Source of the DNA: Bacteroides caccae
GTDB taxonomy: Bacteria > Bacteroidota > Bacteroidia > Bacteroidales > Bacteroidaceae
DNA: 64,000 nt
Direction: 5' to 3'
Assembly (NCBI RefSeq): GCF_002222615.2
Contig: NZ_CP022412.2
Span: forward strand, 3,224,001-3,288,000
Part shown: piece by piece, positions 43,727 through 52,478 of the stretch
Numbering within the stretch: the first letter of the stretch is position 1
Layout: every line of letters starts with the position of its first letter
Program-made: the position numbers and the translations under genes
The notes under the pieces: model-generated
What the model saw: only the letters and a program-made list of their open reading frames with translations
Database searches by the model: none
What the model was told of the DNA's origin: nothing

Positions 43727-45169
43727 ATGAAAGCATTAAACAAAGGAACTGCTCCTAAGACACAACGTCCGGAGCGTATTATCCAATTTGGAGAAGGTAA
43801 CTTTTTACGCGCATTTGTAGATTGGATTATTTATAACATGAACCAGAAAACAGACTTTAATAGTAGTGTAGTAGTGGTTCAACCGATTGATAAAGGTATG
43901 GTCGATATGTTAAACGCACAGGATGATCTTTACCATGTCAATCTTCAAGGATTAGATAAAGGAGAAACTGTTAATAGCCTGACAATGATTGACGTAATCA
44001 GCCGTGCATTAAATCCATATACTCAAAATGACGAATTCATGAAGTTGGCAGAGCAACCGGAAATGCGTTTCGTTATTTCGAATACTACGGAAGCTGGAAT
44101 AGCTTTTGATCCAACTTGCAAACTTGAAGATGCACCTGCTGCTTCTTATCCGGGCAAACTGACCCAGTTACTGTATCACCGTTTTAAAACATTTAATGGT
44201 GACAAGTCAAAAGGATTGATTATCTTCCCCTGCGAACTTATTTTTCTGAATGGACATAAACTGAAAGAGACTATTTATCAGTATATTGAATTATGGAACT
44301 TGGGTGGTGAATTTAAAACATGGTTTGAAGAAGCCTGTGGCGTATATGCTACATTGGTAGACCGTATCGTTCCCGGATTCCCGCGTAAGGATATCGATAC
44401 TATTAAAGAAAAAATACAGTATGATGACAACCTCGTTGTACAGGCTGAAATTTTCCATTTGTGGGTAATCGAAGCTCCACAGAAAGTTGCAAAAGAATTC
44501 CCGGCGGATAAGGCAGGTTTGAATGTATTATTCGTTCCGTCAGAAGCTCCTTATCACGAACGCAAGGTTACTTTGTTAAACGGCCCTCATACAGTTCTTT
44601 CTCCAGTTGCTTATTTATCCGGCGTAAACATCGTTCGCGATGCTTGCCAACATGAAGTAATTGGTAAATATATCCATAAGGTGATGTTTGACGAGTTGAT
44701 GGAAACATTGAATCTGCCGAAGGATGAATTAGAAAAATTTGCTACTGATGTATTGGAGCGTTTCAATAACCCATTTGTAGATCATGCAGTAACAAGCATT
44801 ATGCTGAACTCATTCCCGAAATATGAGACTCGTGACCTGCCAGGTCTGAAAACATATCTGGGACGTAAAGGTAAGCTTCCAAAAGGATTGGTACTTGGTT
44901 TAGCCGCTATCATTACTTACTATAAAGGTGGTGTACGTACAGATGGCGCTGAAATTGTTCCGAATGATGCTCCCGAAATTATGAATCTACTGAAAGAACT
45001 TTGGGCAACAGGCTGTACAAAGAAGGTAACAGAAGGTGTATTAGGTGCCGAATTTATTTGGGGAGAAGACCTGAATAAAATTCCGGGGTTGGCAGAAGCC
45101 GTGAAAGCGAATTTAGATTCAATCCTAGAAAAAGGTATGCTTGAAACTGTGAAGGATATTCTTTTATAA
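43727..45169 (+). CDS. uxaB: Tagaturonate reductase / altronate oxidoreductase
   Basis: This 480-residue polyol dehydrogenase of the mannitol dehydrogenase family reduces tagaturonate to altronate with NADH. The N-terminal nucleotide-binding region contains 'RIIQFGEGNFLRAFVDWIIY' (about 18-37). The catalytic helix region has the family's Lys and Asn-His ('KVTLLNGPHTVLSPVAYLSG', about 285-304). Length is normal. It is 26 bp downstream of the LacI-type regulator and ends in a strong terminator. Confidence 0.93.
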   Translation: MKALNKGTAPKTQRPERIIQFGEGNFLRAFVDWIIYNMNQKTDFNSSVVVVQPIDKGMVDMLNAQDDLYHVNLQGLDKGETVNSLTMIDVISRALNPYTQNDEFMKLAEQPEMRFVISNTTEAGIAFDPTCKLEDAPAASYPGKLTQLLYHRFKTFNGDKSKGLIIFPCELIFLNGHKLKETIYQYIELWNLGGEFKTWFEEACGVYATLVDRIVPGFPRKDIDTIKEKIQYDDNLVVQAEIFHLWVIEAPQKVAKEFPADKAGLNVLFVPSEAPYHERKVTLLNGPHTVLSPVAYLSGVNIVRDACQHEVIGKYIHKVMFDELMETLNLPKDELEKFATDVLERFNNPFVDHAVTSIMLNSFPKYETRDLPGLKTYLGRKGKLPKGLVLGLAAIITYYKGGVRTDGAEIVPNDAPEIMNLLKELWATGCTKKVTEGVLGAEFIWGEDLNKIPGLAEAVKANLDSILEKGMLETVKDILL

Positions 45170-45180
45170 AAGGATTATAT

Positions 45181-45223
45181 AAAGTCAGCCCCACTATTCT
45201 TTCAGAATAGTGGGGCTGACTTT
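45181..45223. terminator. Bidirectional terminator between uxaB and the FHA gene
   Basis: Perfect 20-bp arms (45181-45200 with 45204-45223) have a 3-base apex and a GC-rich centre, flanked by AAA and TTTA. It separates two convergent genes. Confidence 0.95.
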
Positions 45224-45249
45224 ATACTGTCGTCTTGAAATGCAATTCC

Positions 45250-45780
45250 TTATTCTTCGGCTGTGTGGAGAATGAATGTAGTAGCACCAATTGTCACAAT
45301 AGCACCATCTTCAATCCGTATCCGGTCTTTGTCTCCCAAAATTTCATTCATGAGAAATGTTCCAGTAAGGCTCGGAGCGTCCCGCAGTGTATAAATGAGC
45401 TTTCCTTGCTTGTTACGCTTTATGTTGATAATACAGTGACGGCGATCCATGCTCATATCTCCGCTTTCGATAGGGGTATTAATGACAGTTCCTACACAAC
45501 GACGCCCTATCACATTATCACCTTCCTGCAATGGTAATATTTGCTTAAAGCCGAATACATTTTCGATCACTGTGATATATCCGAATTCTTCTTTGTGTAC
45601 TTCGGCTTCTTCTTCCAGATTTTCTTCTTTTCTAAGAGCTTTTACTTTACTTTTCCCCAACCGGATACTAAATTGCTTGCCGCAATGCTCACACTCAAAT
45701 ACGAGCGATTGGCCTTCGCTATACTTAGTTTCATCAAAATAAAGGTAATTCTCACATTTAGGACAAAGAACTCGTTTCAT
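45250..45780 (-). CDS. FHA-domain protein with N-terminal zinc ribbon
   Basis: This 176-residue protein has an N-terminal zinc-ribbon-like segment, CPKCENY...CEHCGKQF (about 6-38, four cysteines in CXXC pairs). A charged linker follows, then a forkhead-associated domain (about 85-170; 'NVIGRRCVG', 'MSMDRRHCIINI', 'SLTGTFLMNE'). FHA domains bind phosphothreonine peptides. No kinase gene is in the window. It lies 18 bp after the HU/SPOR gene on the same message. Confidence 0.85.
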   Translation of the reverse strand: MKRVLCPKCENYLYFDETKYSEGQSLVFECEHCGKQFSIRLGKSKVKALRKEENLEEEAEVHKEEFGYITVIENVFGFKQILPLQEGDNVIGRRCVGTVINTPIESGDMSMDRRHCIINIKRNKQGKLIYTLRDAPSLTGTFLMNEILGDKDRIRIEDGAIVTIGATTFILHTAEE

Positions 45781-45798
45781 GTTTTTAAAAGGGGGATT

Positions 45799-46857
45799 TT
45801 ATTTTGCCAGTAACCAGGCATTCTTATAAGTTTCGTTTTTTCTCAACTCTAGCAATTGCTTGGTTGCTTCTTCGCGATTATCAAATGAGCGTATGCTGAC
45901 ACGTACCTTGCCTGCCGTATTGAGGGCTTTGGCTTCTGCAAATCCTTTTTCCTTTAATTGATTTGCCATAGCTTCTGCATCTTTCATGCTGATTCCGCCT
46001 GCTACAATAATATGGAAAGGATGATTGAAATTTGCTTGTGATTTAGCAGCGACAGGAGCAGGAACTGTTTCTTGCTTGTTGACTTTTACTTCTTTAACCG
46101 CAATAGGCCTTGAGGTTTTAGCTTTATCTACTGTAATTTTGGGAACAGATGTCTTTTGCACCTGTTGTTGTGTACCCCTACTCTTTACAGAAACAGGAGT
46201 TACTACAACCGATTGTTTCTCTATTTGCTCAAAAAGTTCACCAGGCAATAATTGCGCATAGTTGTTTTTCTGAATATCTGTATTTTCTACCCGGTTTGAG
46301 AAAGCAAAAAACAGTATGACAGCAGCAATCATAGCTACTGCATTACGGAGATATACACGATTGATACTTATCTCATAAGTTTTCTTCTCTCTAGTCAGAT
46401 TGGCTGGTATCAAGACCTTCTCTTTTTGTTGCAAAGTAGCAAGTTCGTGTATCTCAAAAGAATCCAAACCATATAATGAAGGAGTCGTTATCTTACAATC
46501 ATAAGGTATAAACTCATAATTTCCATAAATATTATAATGAATCTCACCAACATTTTCCAAATGGGCTTTCCCTTCTTCGTGGAGAATCTCGATAAATGCA
46601 CTTACTTCTTTTTCTACGATGCGAGTTGCATCAGCAAAACTGGTATCGTATGCTGACATATAAGATTGTACCAATACTCCATCATTCAATTTTAATTGAG
46701 GATTAAAACCAATCGTACGGGTAGGGGGTAAAAAAAGATTTTCTTCTTTTACATGAGTTGCGGGAGCATAGTGTGCAACAAATCCACCAAATCCCGGAAC
46801 GATGACGCAGTCGTTCTCCAATAGTAAAGCCTCTATATGTTGTGCCAATTCAATCAT
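45799..46857 (-). CDS. HU-CCDC81-type and SPOR-domain membrane protein
   Basis: This 352-residue protein has an N-terminal pair of HU-like/CCDC81 domains (about 1-140; 'ENDCVIVPGFGGFVAHY', 'IGFNPQLKLNDGVLVQSY'), a single membrane helix (about 172-190, 'NAVAMIAAVILFFAF'), a linker rich in Lys, Thr and Val, and a C-terminal SPOR domain (about 277-352, 'FHIIVAGGISMKDAEAMANQL'). SPOR binds denuded septal peptidoglycan, and the HU part faces the cytoplasm. It is a candidate link between cell division and chromosome or cytoplasmic partners. It is co-transcribed with the FHA gene. Confidence 0.88.
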   Translation of the reverse strand: MIELAQHIEALLLENDCVIVPGFGGFVAHYAPATHVKEENLFLPPTRTIGFNPQLKLNDGVLVQSYMSAYDTSFADATRIVEKEVSAFIEILHEEGKAHLENVGEIHYNIYGNYEFIPYDCKITTPSLYGLDSFEIHELATLQQKEKVLIPANLTREKKTYEISINRVYLRNAVAMIAAVILFFAFSNRVENTDIQKNNYAQLLPGELFEQIEKQSVVVTPVSVKSRGTQQQVQKTSVPKITVDKAKTSRPIAVKEVKVNKQETVPAPVAAKSQANFNHPFHIIVAGGISMKDAEAMANQLKEKGFAEAKALNTAGKVRVSIRSFDNREEATKQLLELRKNETYKNAWLLAK

Positions 46858-46862
46858 GTGTG

Positions 46863-46870
46863 CAAAATTA
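46863..46870 (-). promoter_or_regulatory. Promoter -7 box abutting the HU/SPOR start codon
   Basis: TAATTTTG on the minus strand is only five bases from the start codon at 46857, so the transcript would be leaderless or nearly so. Confidence 0.5.
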
Positions 46871-46913
46871 AGAGATAAATTGAATATATCCCAGAAAACT
46901 ACGAAAAATTCAC

Positions 46914-46921
46914 TACTTTTG
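46914..46921 (+). promoter_or_regulatory. Promoter -7 box of rfbC
   Basis: TACTTTTG lies 26 bp before the ATG at 46948, back to back with the box of the HU/SPOR gene. Confidence 0.6.
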
Positions 46922-46947
46922 CATCGTTTTATTTAGCACTATTAACA

Positions 46948-47496
46948 ATGAACTATATACAGACGGAAATAGACGGAGTATGGCTGATAGAGCCTAAAGT
47001 ATTCTTCGACGAAAGGGGATATTTTATGGAAGCCTTTAAGAAAGAAGAGTTTGAATCTCATATTGGTCCTGTAAACTTTGTGCAGGATAATGAATCGAAA
47101 TCATCTTTTGGGGTTTTACGTGGATTGCATTATCAAAAGGGTGAATATAGCCAGGCTAAATTGGTCCGTGTCATCAAAGGGGAAGTTTTAGATGTTGCAG
47201 TCGATTTACGTAAATCGTCACCTACATTCGGACAGTATGTAAGTGTACTGCTTAGTGAAGAAAACAAGAGACAGTTTTTTATTCCCCGTGGCTTTGCCCA
47301 TGGTTTTGCCGTATTGAGCGAGGAAGCTATTTTCACATATAAAGTAGATAATAAATATGCTCCTCAAGCAGAAGCTTCTATTCTATTCAATGACAAAACA
47401 TTGGGAATAGATTGGCCACTGTCGGAAACACAAATGTTATTATCCTCTAAAGACAGAGAAGGGACTGCCTTTAAGGACGCCGTATATTTTGAATAA
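46948..47496 (+). CDS. rfbC: dTDP-4-dehydrorhamnose 3,5-epimerase
   Basis: This 182-residue cupin-fold epimerase acts in dTDP-L-rhamnose synthesis. The catalytic histidine is in 'VLRGLHYQ' (His about 61), 'VDLRKSSPTFGQYVSV' supplies the Asp, and 'IPRGFAHGFAVLSEEAIFTYKV' is the conserved second half with the Tyr. Length is typical. It is 24 bp before ugd, giving a two-gene nucleotide-sugar unit; rfbA, rfbB and rfbD are not in the window. Confidence 0.95.
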   Translation: MNYIQTEIDGVWLIEPKVFFDERGYFMEAFKKEEFESHIGPVNFVQDNESKSSFGVLRGLHYQKGEYSQAKLVRVIKGEVLDVAVDLRKSSPTFGQYVSVLLSEENKRQFFIPRGFAHGFAVLSEEAIFTYKVDNKYAPQAEASILFNDKTLGIDWPLSETQMLLSSKDREGTAFKDAVYFE

Positions 47497-47520
47497 ACGA
47501 CTAACAAACAATAGATAAGT

Positions 47521-48834
47521 ATGAAAATTGCAATTGTGGGAACAGGATATGTCGGCTTAGTGTCGGGTACATGTTTCGCTGAAATCGGTGTAGACGTAAC
47601 ATGCGTTGATACAAATAGTGAGAAAATAGAATCTTTGCAGAAGGGGATTATTCCAATTTATGAAAACGGATTGGAAGAAATGGTACTTCGTAACATGAAA
47701 GCAAAAAGGTTGAAGTTTACTACATCACTCGAAAGTTGTCTGGATGATGTGGAAGTTATATTCAGTGCTGTTGGTACACCTCCGGACGAGGACGGAAGTG
47801 CTGACCTGAAATACGTACTGGAAGTTGCCCGTACCATTGGCCGCAATATGAAACAATATAAATTGGTAGTAACAAAGAGTACTGTTCCAGTAGGAACTGC
47901 CCCAAAAGTCCGCGCTGTTATCCAGGAAGAATTGGATAAGAGAGGAGTTAAAATAGATTTCGATGTTGCTTCTAATCCGGAGTTCCTAAAAGAAGGAAAT
48001 GCAATCAGTGACTTCATGAGTCCGGACCGTGTAGTGGTCGGAGTGGAGTCAGCCCGTGCAGAGAAGTTGATGTCTAAATTGTATAAGCCATTTTTATTAA
48101 ATAATTTCCGTGTGATTTTCATGGATATTCCTTCTGCGGAAATGACTAAATATGCAGCGAATTCAATGCTTGCAACCCGTATCAGTTTTATGAATGACAT
48201 CGCAAACCTGTGTGAGCTGGTTGGCGCAGACGTAAATATGGTACGTAGCGGAATTGGTTCCGATACTCGTATTGGGCGTAAGTTCTTATATCCGGGCATC
48301 GGATATGGTGGTTCATGTTTTCCTAAAGATGTAAAAGCTTTGATTAAAACGGCGGAACTAAACGGATATCCGATGCAGGTACTTCGTGCCGTGGAAGAAG
48401 TAAATGAACTTCAGAAAAGTGTGCTGTTTGATAAATTAGTAAAACAATTTAATGACAACTTAAAGGATAAGACCATTGCTTTATGGGGATTGGCTTTTAA
48501 ACCGGAAACGGATGATATGCGCGAAGCCCCGGCATTGGTATTGATTGATAAGCTGCTGAAAGCCGGTTGTCAGATACGTGCATACGACCCTGCTGCCATG
48601 CAAGAATGTAAACGTCGGATTGGAGATTCAGTTTATTATGCTTGCGATATGTATGATGCAGTACTTGACGCTGATGCTTTGATGTTGGTGACTGAATGGA
48701 AAGAGTTCCGTTTGCCTTCATGGGCGGTTATCAGAAAAACAATGGCACAACAGATTGTGTTGGACGGTCGTAATATATATGATAAAAAAGAAATGGAAGA
48801 ACTTGGATTCGTTTACTCATGTATTGGTAAATAA
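47521..48834 (+). CDS. ugd: UDP-glucose 6-dehydrogenase
   Basis: This 437-residue enzyme makes UDP-glucuronate from UDP-glucose with two NAD. The Rossmann loop 'IVGTGYVGLVSG' is at about 5-16, the catalytic Lys lies in 'KYAANSMLA' (about 210), and the catalytic cysteine in GYGGSCFPKD (Cys about 266). A C-terminal UDP-binding domain is present ('ALWGLAFKPETDDMREAP'). The product feeds capsule or surface polysaccharide synthesis. It shares an operon with rfbC and the lipoprotein gene downstream. Confidence 0.95.
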   Translation: MKIAIVGTGYVGLVSGTCFAEIGVDVTCVDTNSEKIESLQKGIIPIYENGLEEMVLRNMKAKRLKFTTSLESCLDDVEVIFSAVGTPPDEDGSADLKYVLEVARTIGRNMKQYKLVVTKSTVPVGTAPKVRAVIQEELDKRGVKIDFDVASNPEFLKEGNAISDFMSPDRVVVGVESARAEKLMSKLYKPFLLNNFRVIFMDIPSAEMTKYAANSMLATRISFMNDIANLCELVGADVNMVRSGIGSDTRIGRKFLYPGIGYGGSCFPKDVKALIKTAELNGYPMQVLRAVEEVNELQKSVLFDKLVKQFNDNLKDKTIALWGLAFKPETDDMREAPALVLIDKLLKAGCQIRAYDPAAMQECKRRIGDSVYYACDMYDAVLDADALMLVTEWKEFRLPSWAVIRKTMAQQIVLDGRNIYDKKEMEELGFVYSCIGK

Positions 48835-48870
48835 GATAATAAGAGTATCTTTACTACAAAATTGAGACAA

Positions 48871-49668
48871 ATGATAAAGTATGTGGCAATATCGTTAATA
48901 GCTATCTTTCTTATGGCATGTACCGGCAATAAGAATTCGTATTTTTCCGAGGAGGAGAAGGAAGATTCGAATGCCAAGGAAATGTTGCAGGGGATTTGGC
49001 TGAATGATGAAACGGAGAGCCCGTTGATGCGCGTAGAAGGAGACACAATTTTCTATGCAGACTCGCAAAGTGCTCCAATTGCTTTTAAAATTATACGGGA
49101 CACTCTTTATACTTATGGGAATGATACGACTTATTATAAGATTGATAAGCAGGCAGAACATATATTCTGGTTTCATTCCATAACGGATAATATCATCAAG
49201 CTGCATAAGTCGGAGGACTTTAATGATTCATTGTCTTTTGTCCGTGAGGAAGTGGTTATTCCCACCTATACTGAAGTAACCAAACGCGATAGTGTAGTGA
49301 CTTATAATGGCGCTCGTTATCGTGCTTATGTATATATTAATCCTTCCAAGATGAAAGTTATCAAAACAACTTATTCTGAAGACGGGATTAGCATGGACAA
49401 TGTGTATTACGACAATGTGATGCACATTTGTGTCTATGAAGGCAAGAAAAGTTTATTTGCCAGTGATATAACGAAGCAAATGTTTGATAAGGTTGTGCCC
49501 GAAGATTTCTTGGTACAGGCTATTTTATCTGATACCAAGTTTTTAAAAGTAGACCGGAATGGTTTTCATTATCAAGCCATTTTAGCCATTCCGGAGAGTT
49601 CTGTATATAGTATAGCAGAGTTGGAAATCAGTTTTGACGGTACTCTGACTATTGCTTCAACCAAATAA
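48871..49668 (+). CDS. DUF4738-like lipoprotein
   Basis: This 265-residue lipoprotein uses ATG 48871 (MIKYVAISLIAIFLMAC, lipobox LMAC, Cys about 17); the frame extends three codons to a TTG. The mature part has an N-terminal lipocalin-like or beta-barrel half ('MLQGIWLNDETESPLMRVEGDTIFY') and a second half with 'SMDNVYYDNVMHICVYEGKKSLFASDI', which I link to DUF4738 from memory. Location would be the outer or inner membrane facing the periplasm. It follows ugd by 36 bp and ends only 4 bp from the convergent helicase stop. Confidence 0.75.
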   Translation: MIKYVAISLIAIFLMACTGNKNSYFSEEEKEDSNAKEMLQGIWLNDETESPLMRVEGDTIFYADSQSAPIAFKIIRDTLYTYGNDTTYYKIDKQAEHIFWFHSITDNIIKLHKSEDFNDSLSFVREEVVIPTYTEVTKRDSVVTYNGARYRAYVYINPSKMKVIKTTYSEDGISMDNVYYDNVMHICVYEGKKSLFASDITKQMFDKVVPEDFLVQAILSDTKFLKVDRNGFHYQAILAIPESSVYSIAELEISFDGTLTIASTK

Positions 49669-49672
49669 AGAT

Positions 49673-50935
49673 TTAGTTCTGCCTGGGAGAGGGACGGTTG
49701 TTCCCTTTTCCTCCTCCATTGTTTCTTTTTCCTTTGAAGTTTCTTCTCTTTGAATAGTTGCCGCCCTTATTACTAAAAGAACGTGGCTTATATTCGGGAG
49801 CTTCACCTAATTCTGTTGGAATAGGAATTTTATAGATTTCTTTTTCAAGGAAGTTCTCTATACTTTTAAAGTTACTCTGCTCTTTTTCACTGACAAATGT
49901 AAGTGCAACCCCATCGTTGTTGGCCCGTGCCGTACGTCCGATACGGTGCACATAATCTTCACTATCATGAGGAACGTCAAAGTTGATAACCAGGCGGATA
50001 TCGTCAATGTCAATGCCGCGTGCCACGATATCCGTAGCTACTAATATATTAATTCTTCCGGCTTTGAAATCATGCATAACTGCTTCTCGTTGGACTTGTT
50101 CAAGATCCGAGTGCATTTCTCCTACATTCAGCTTCATTGATTTCAAGGCTTTTGTCACTTCCTTAACCTTGATTTTAGAAGACGCGAAGATAATAACACG
50201 TTCGGGAACTTCATCCATAAAAAGGTTACGTATAATTCCCAACTTTTGATTCTCGTAGCAAACATAGGCAGCCTGGATAATTTTATCGGCAGGCCTTGAA
50301 ACTGCAAGTTTTATTTCCGATGGATTATTCAGGATGGTATTTGCTAACTGCTGGATCTTGGCAGGCATTGTCGCAGAAAACATGATAGTCTGCCGTTCTT
50401 TCGGCAAGTATTTCACTATCTGCATAATATCATCATAAAATCCCATATCGAGCATACGGTCCGCTTCGTCCAATATAAAATAAGAAACCTTGGAAAGATC
50501 TACATATCCAAGACTTAAATGAGCGATTAAACGTCCGGGAGTAGCAATAACTACGTCAGCTCCTAATGTAAGCCCTTTTTTCTGTTGTTCGAACAGGATA
50601 CCGTCGTTTCCACCATATACCGCCACACTTGATGCAGGCATAAAATAGGAGAAACCTTCCATTTGCTGGTCGATTTGTTGCGCTAATTCCCGGGTAGGAG
50701 ACATGATAACACAATTAATCGCATCCTCCGGATGTTTACCTTCGGATAGTTTATTCAGTACGGGAAGCAGAAATGCTGCCGTCTTACCTGTACCTGTCTG
50801 TGCCACTGCTATCAAGTCTTTACCCTCAAGTATTATTGGAATTGCTTGTTCCTGTATAGGTGTACATTCGTCAAATCGCATGGCATCGAGCGCCTCAAGC
50901 ACATTTGCATTAAGTTGCAGTTCGGAAAACTTCAT
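49673..50935 (-). CDS. DEAD-box RNA helicase
   Basis: This 420-residue ATP-dependent RNA helicase has the Q motif 'CTPIQEQAIP', motif I AQTGTGKT (about 45-52), 'PTRELAQQ', DEAD in 'VLDEADRM', SAT, and the domain-2 motifs 'ATDIVARGIDI' and 'HRIGRTAR'. The C-terminal 50 residues are basic and rich in Arg, Gly and Asn ('RNFKGKRNNGGGKGNN'), an RNA-binding tail as in RhlE/CsdA types. It probably aids ribosome assembly or RNA decay, especially in the cold. Monocistronic with its own promoter box. Confidence 0.94.
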   Translation of the reverse strand: MKFSELQLNANVLEALDAMRFDECTPIQEQAIPIILEGKDLIAVAQTGTGKTAAFLLPVLNKLSEGKHPEDAINCVIMSPTRELAQQIDQQMEGFSYFMPASSVAVYGGNDGILFEQQKKGLTLGADVVIATPGRLIAHLSLGYVDLSKVSYFILDEADRMLDMGFYDDIMQIVKYLPKERQTIMFSATMPAKIQQLANTILNNPSEIKLAVSRPADKIIQAAYVCYENQKLGIIRNLFMDEVPERVIIFASSKIKVKEVTKALKSMKLNVGEMHSDLEQVQREAVMHDFKAGRINILVATDIVARGIDIDDIRLVINFDVPHDSEDYVHRIGRTARANNDGVALTFVSEKEQSNFKSIENFLEKEIYKIPIPTELGEAPEYKPRSFSNKGGNYSKRRNFKGKRNNGGGKGNNRPSPRQN

Positions 50936-50955
50936 TCTTTCAATTTATTTGTTAG

Positions 50956-50963
50956 CAAAGATA
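50956..50963 (-). promoter_or_regulatory. Promoter -7 box of the DEAD-box helicase gene
   Basis: TATCTTTG on the minus strand lies 21 bp before the start codon at 50935, for a leader of about 14 nt. Confidence 0.6.
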
Positions 50964-50982
50964 AACTATTTTTCTCTCTCAA

Positions 50983-52212
50983 TTACATATTCAAATAAGA
51001 ATCTTTGAATCCTAGGAAATAGAGTACTCCATCAAGTCCGATAGTGTTAATGGATTGCTTGGCATTTGCCACAACTTTGGGTTTGGCATGAAATGCAATG
51101 CCGAGTCCGGCAATTCCTAACATCGGCAGATCGTTTGCACCGTCTCCTACAGCAATTGTCTGTGCAATATCCACTTTCTCGACCTGAGCTATCAATCGGA
51201 GTAGTTCAGCTTTCCGCTTCCCGTCTACCACGTCTCCCAGATAACGTCCGGTCAGTTTCCCGTCAACAATTTCCAACTCATTTGCATATACATAGTCGAT
51301 GCCGTATTTCTTTTGCAGGTATTGACCGAAATAAGTAAACCCTCCGGAAAGGATAGCAATTTTATAACCATATTTCTTCAGTACATACATCAATCGGTCC
51401 ACACCTTCTGTAATAGGCAGACTTTCTGCAATCTCCTGCATCACAGACTCGTCCAGTCCTTTTAAGAGTGCTACACGACGCGTAAAGCTTTCCGTGAAGT
51501 CTATTTCTCCCCGCATGGCACTTTCTGTAATAGCTTTAACCTGATCACCTACACCGGCACGGATAGCCAATTCATCAATAACTTCTGTTTCAATCAATGT
51601 AGAATCCATATCGAAACAAATTAGGCGGCGCATACGGCGGTACATATTATCTTGTTGGAAAGAAAAGTCCATTTCCAGTTCGCTTGCCAGTTTCATTAAT
51701 CCTTCCTGCATAGCAACTCGGTCTTTGGGAGTGCCTCTCACGGAAAATTCGATACAGGCACGGGTACGTGTGTCTGTCTTGTCTTCATCTAATGGGATAC
51801 GACCTGTCAGACGCTTGATAGCATCAATGTTCATACCTTGCTCGGCCAATATCTTGGTAGCTGCGGATAGTTGCAGCGCAGAAAGCTTGCGCCCCAACAC
51901 AGTCAGGATATAGCGGTTTTTACCTTGCATACCTACCCAATTCTCATACTGTTCGGTCGTGATTGGCTCAAACCGAATCGTGACTCCCAATGAAGAAGCT
52001 TTAAACAACAGTTCTTTCATGATGAACCCGGAATGTCTCTCTTCACTTTTGAAAAGGATACCCAATGACAATGTGTTATGAATATCCGCCTGACCGATGT
52101 CGAGAATGGTAGCATCATATTTGGCAAGTATTTCAGTCACGGATGAGGTCAGTCCCGGGCGATCTTCGCCAGTAACTCGAATCAGAATTAATTCAGTATT
52201 TGATAGTTGCAT
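50983..52212 (-). CDS. serB: Phosphoserine phosphatase with N-terminal ACT domains
   Basis: This 409-residue enzyme performs the last step of serine synthesis. The HAD motif I is CFDMDSTLIE (Asp about 201 and 203). Other motifs are 'AILSGGFTYFGQYL' (motif II) and 'AVGDGANDLPML' (motif III/IV). The N-terminal 185 residues hold two ACT-like domains ('ILIRVTGEDRPGLTSSVTEIL', in part, and 'YILTVLGRKLSALQLSAAT'). These probably sense an amino acid, as in mycobacterial SerB2. Two ACT units make it longer than E. coli SerB (322). It has its own promoter. Confidence 0.95.
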   Translation of the reverse strand: MQLSNTELILIRVTGEDRPGLTSSVTEILAKYDATILDIGQADIHNTLSLGILFKSEERHSGFIMKELLFKASSLGVTIRFEPITTEQYENWVGMQGKNRYILTVLGRKLSALQLSAATKILAEQGMNIDAIKRLTGRIPLDEDKTDTRTRACIEFSVRGTPKDRVAMQEGLMKLASELEMDFSFQQDNMYRRMRRLICFDMDSTLIETEVIDELAIRAGVGDQVKAITESAMRGEIDFTESFTRRVALLKGLDESVMQEIAESLPITEGVDRLMYVLKKYGYKIAILSGGFTYFGQYLQKKYGIDYVYANELEIVDGKLTGRYLGDVVDGKRKAELLRLIAQVEKVDIAQTIAVGDGANDLPMLGIAGLGIAFHAKPKVVANAKQSINTIGLDGVLYFLGFKDSYLNM

Positions 52213-52233
52213 AAGAAATAGACTTTAATCCTG

Positions 52234-52241
52234 CAAAAGTA
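52234..52241 (-). promoter_or_regulatory. Promoter -7 box of serB
   Basis: TACTTTTG on the minus strand lies 22 bp before the start codon at 52212. Confidence 0.6.
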
Positions 52242-52313
52242 GAGAAAAAAGTTCGTTTTTATGCTAAATAACATAAAAAGTTATACTCAAAAAGTAAGAT
52301 TTTTGCTTGTTTT

Positions 52314-52346
52314 TTTGGAAGTTAATTTAATAATTACTTACCTTTG
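52314..52346 (+). promoter_or_regulatory. Consensus promoter of the leader RNA and thioredoxin-fold gene
   Basis: TTTG at 52314-52317 and TACCTTTG at 52339-52346 are 25 bp apart start to start. Transcription would begin near 52353, leaving a leader of about 126 nt. Confidence 0.75.
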
Positions 52347-52352
52347 CACTTG

Positions 52353-52478
52353 GTTTCAAAAATAAAGGCTCTGATAATCAGCGGATTCCTCTTCGCCTGA
52401 TGCCTGAAAAGACAACGTTTCGGGAAGAAACCACTGTTTAAGGACAGTCCCGGATAGTATTAACTAAAACCGAATTAC
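52353..52478 (+). other. Long structured 5' leader with a 13-codon upstream ORF
   Basis: Three small stems can be drawn: ATCAG with CTGAT near 52377-52401, GTTTC with GAAAC around 52417-52431, and ACTGT with ACAGT around 52433-52449. CGGGA (from 52421) can instead pair with TCCCG (near 52450-52454), so two folds compete. An ATG at 52400 opens MPEKTTFREETTV and stops at 52441. It does not match any riboswitch class I know. Confidence 0.45.

Noticed and set aside
47658..48299. Minus-strand open frame of 213 codons
   Set aside because: It is antisense to ugd, and the product is rich in Ser, Thr and Arg, as expected for a shadow frame.
52353..52478. The long leader as a TPP, cobalamin or SAM riboswitch
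   Set aside because: I looked for the conserved cores (for example CUGAGA and the GCCACUG box) and did not find them in the right order. The downstream gene is not a vitamin or methionine gene.
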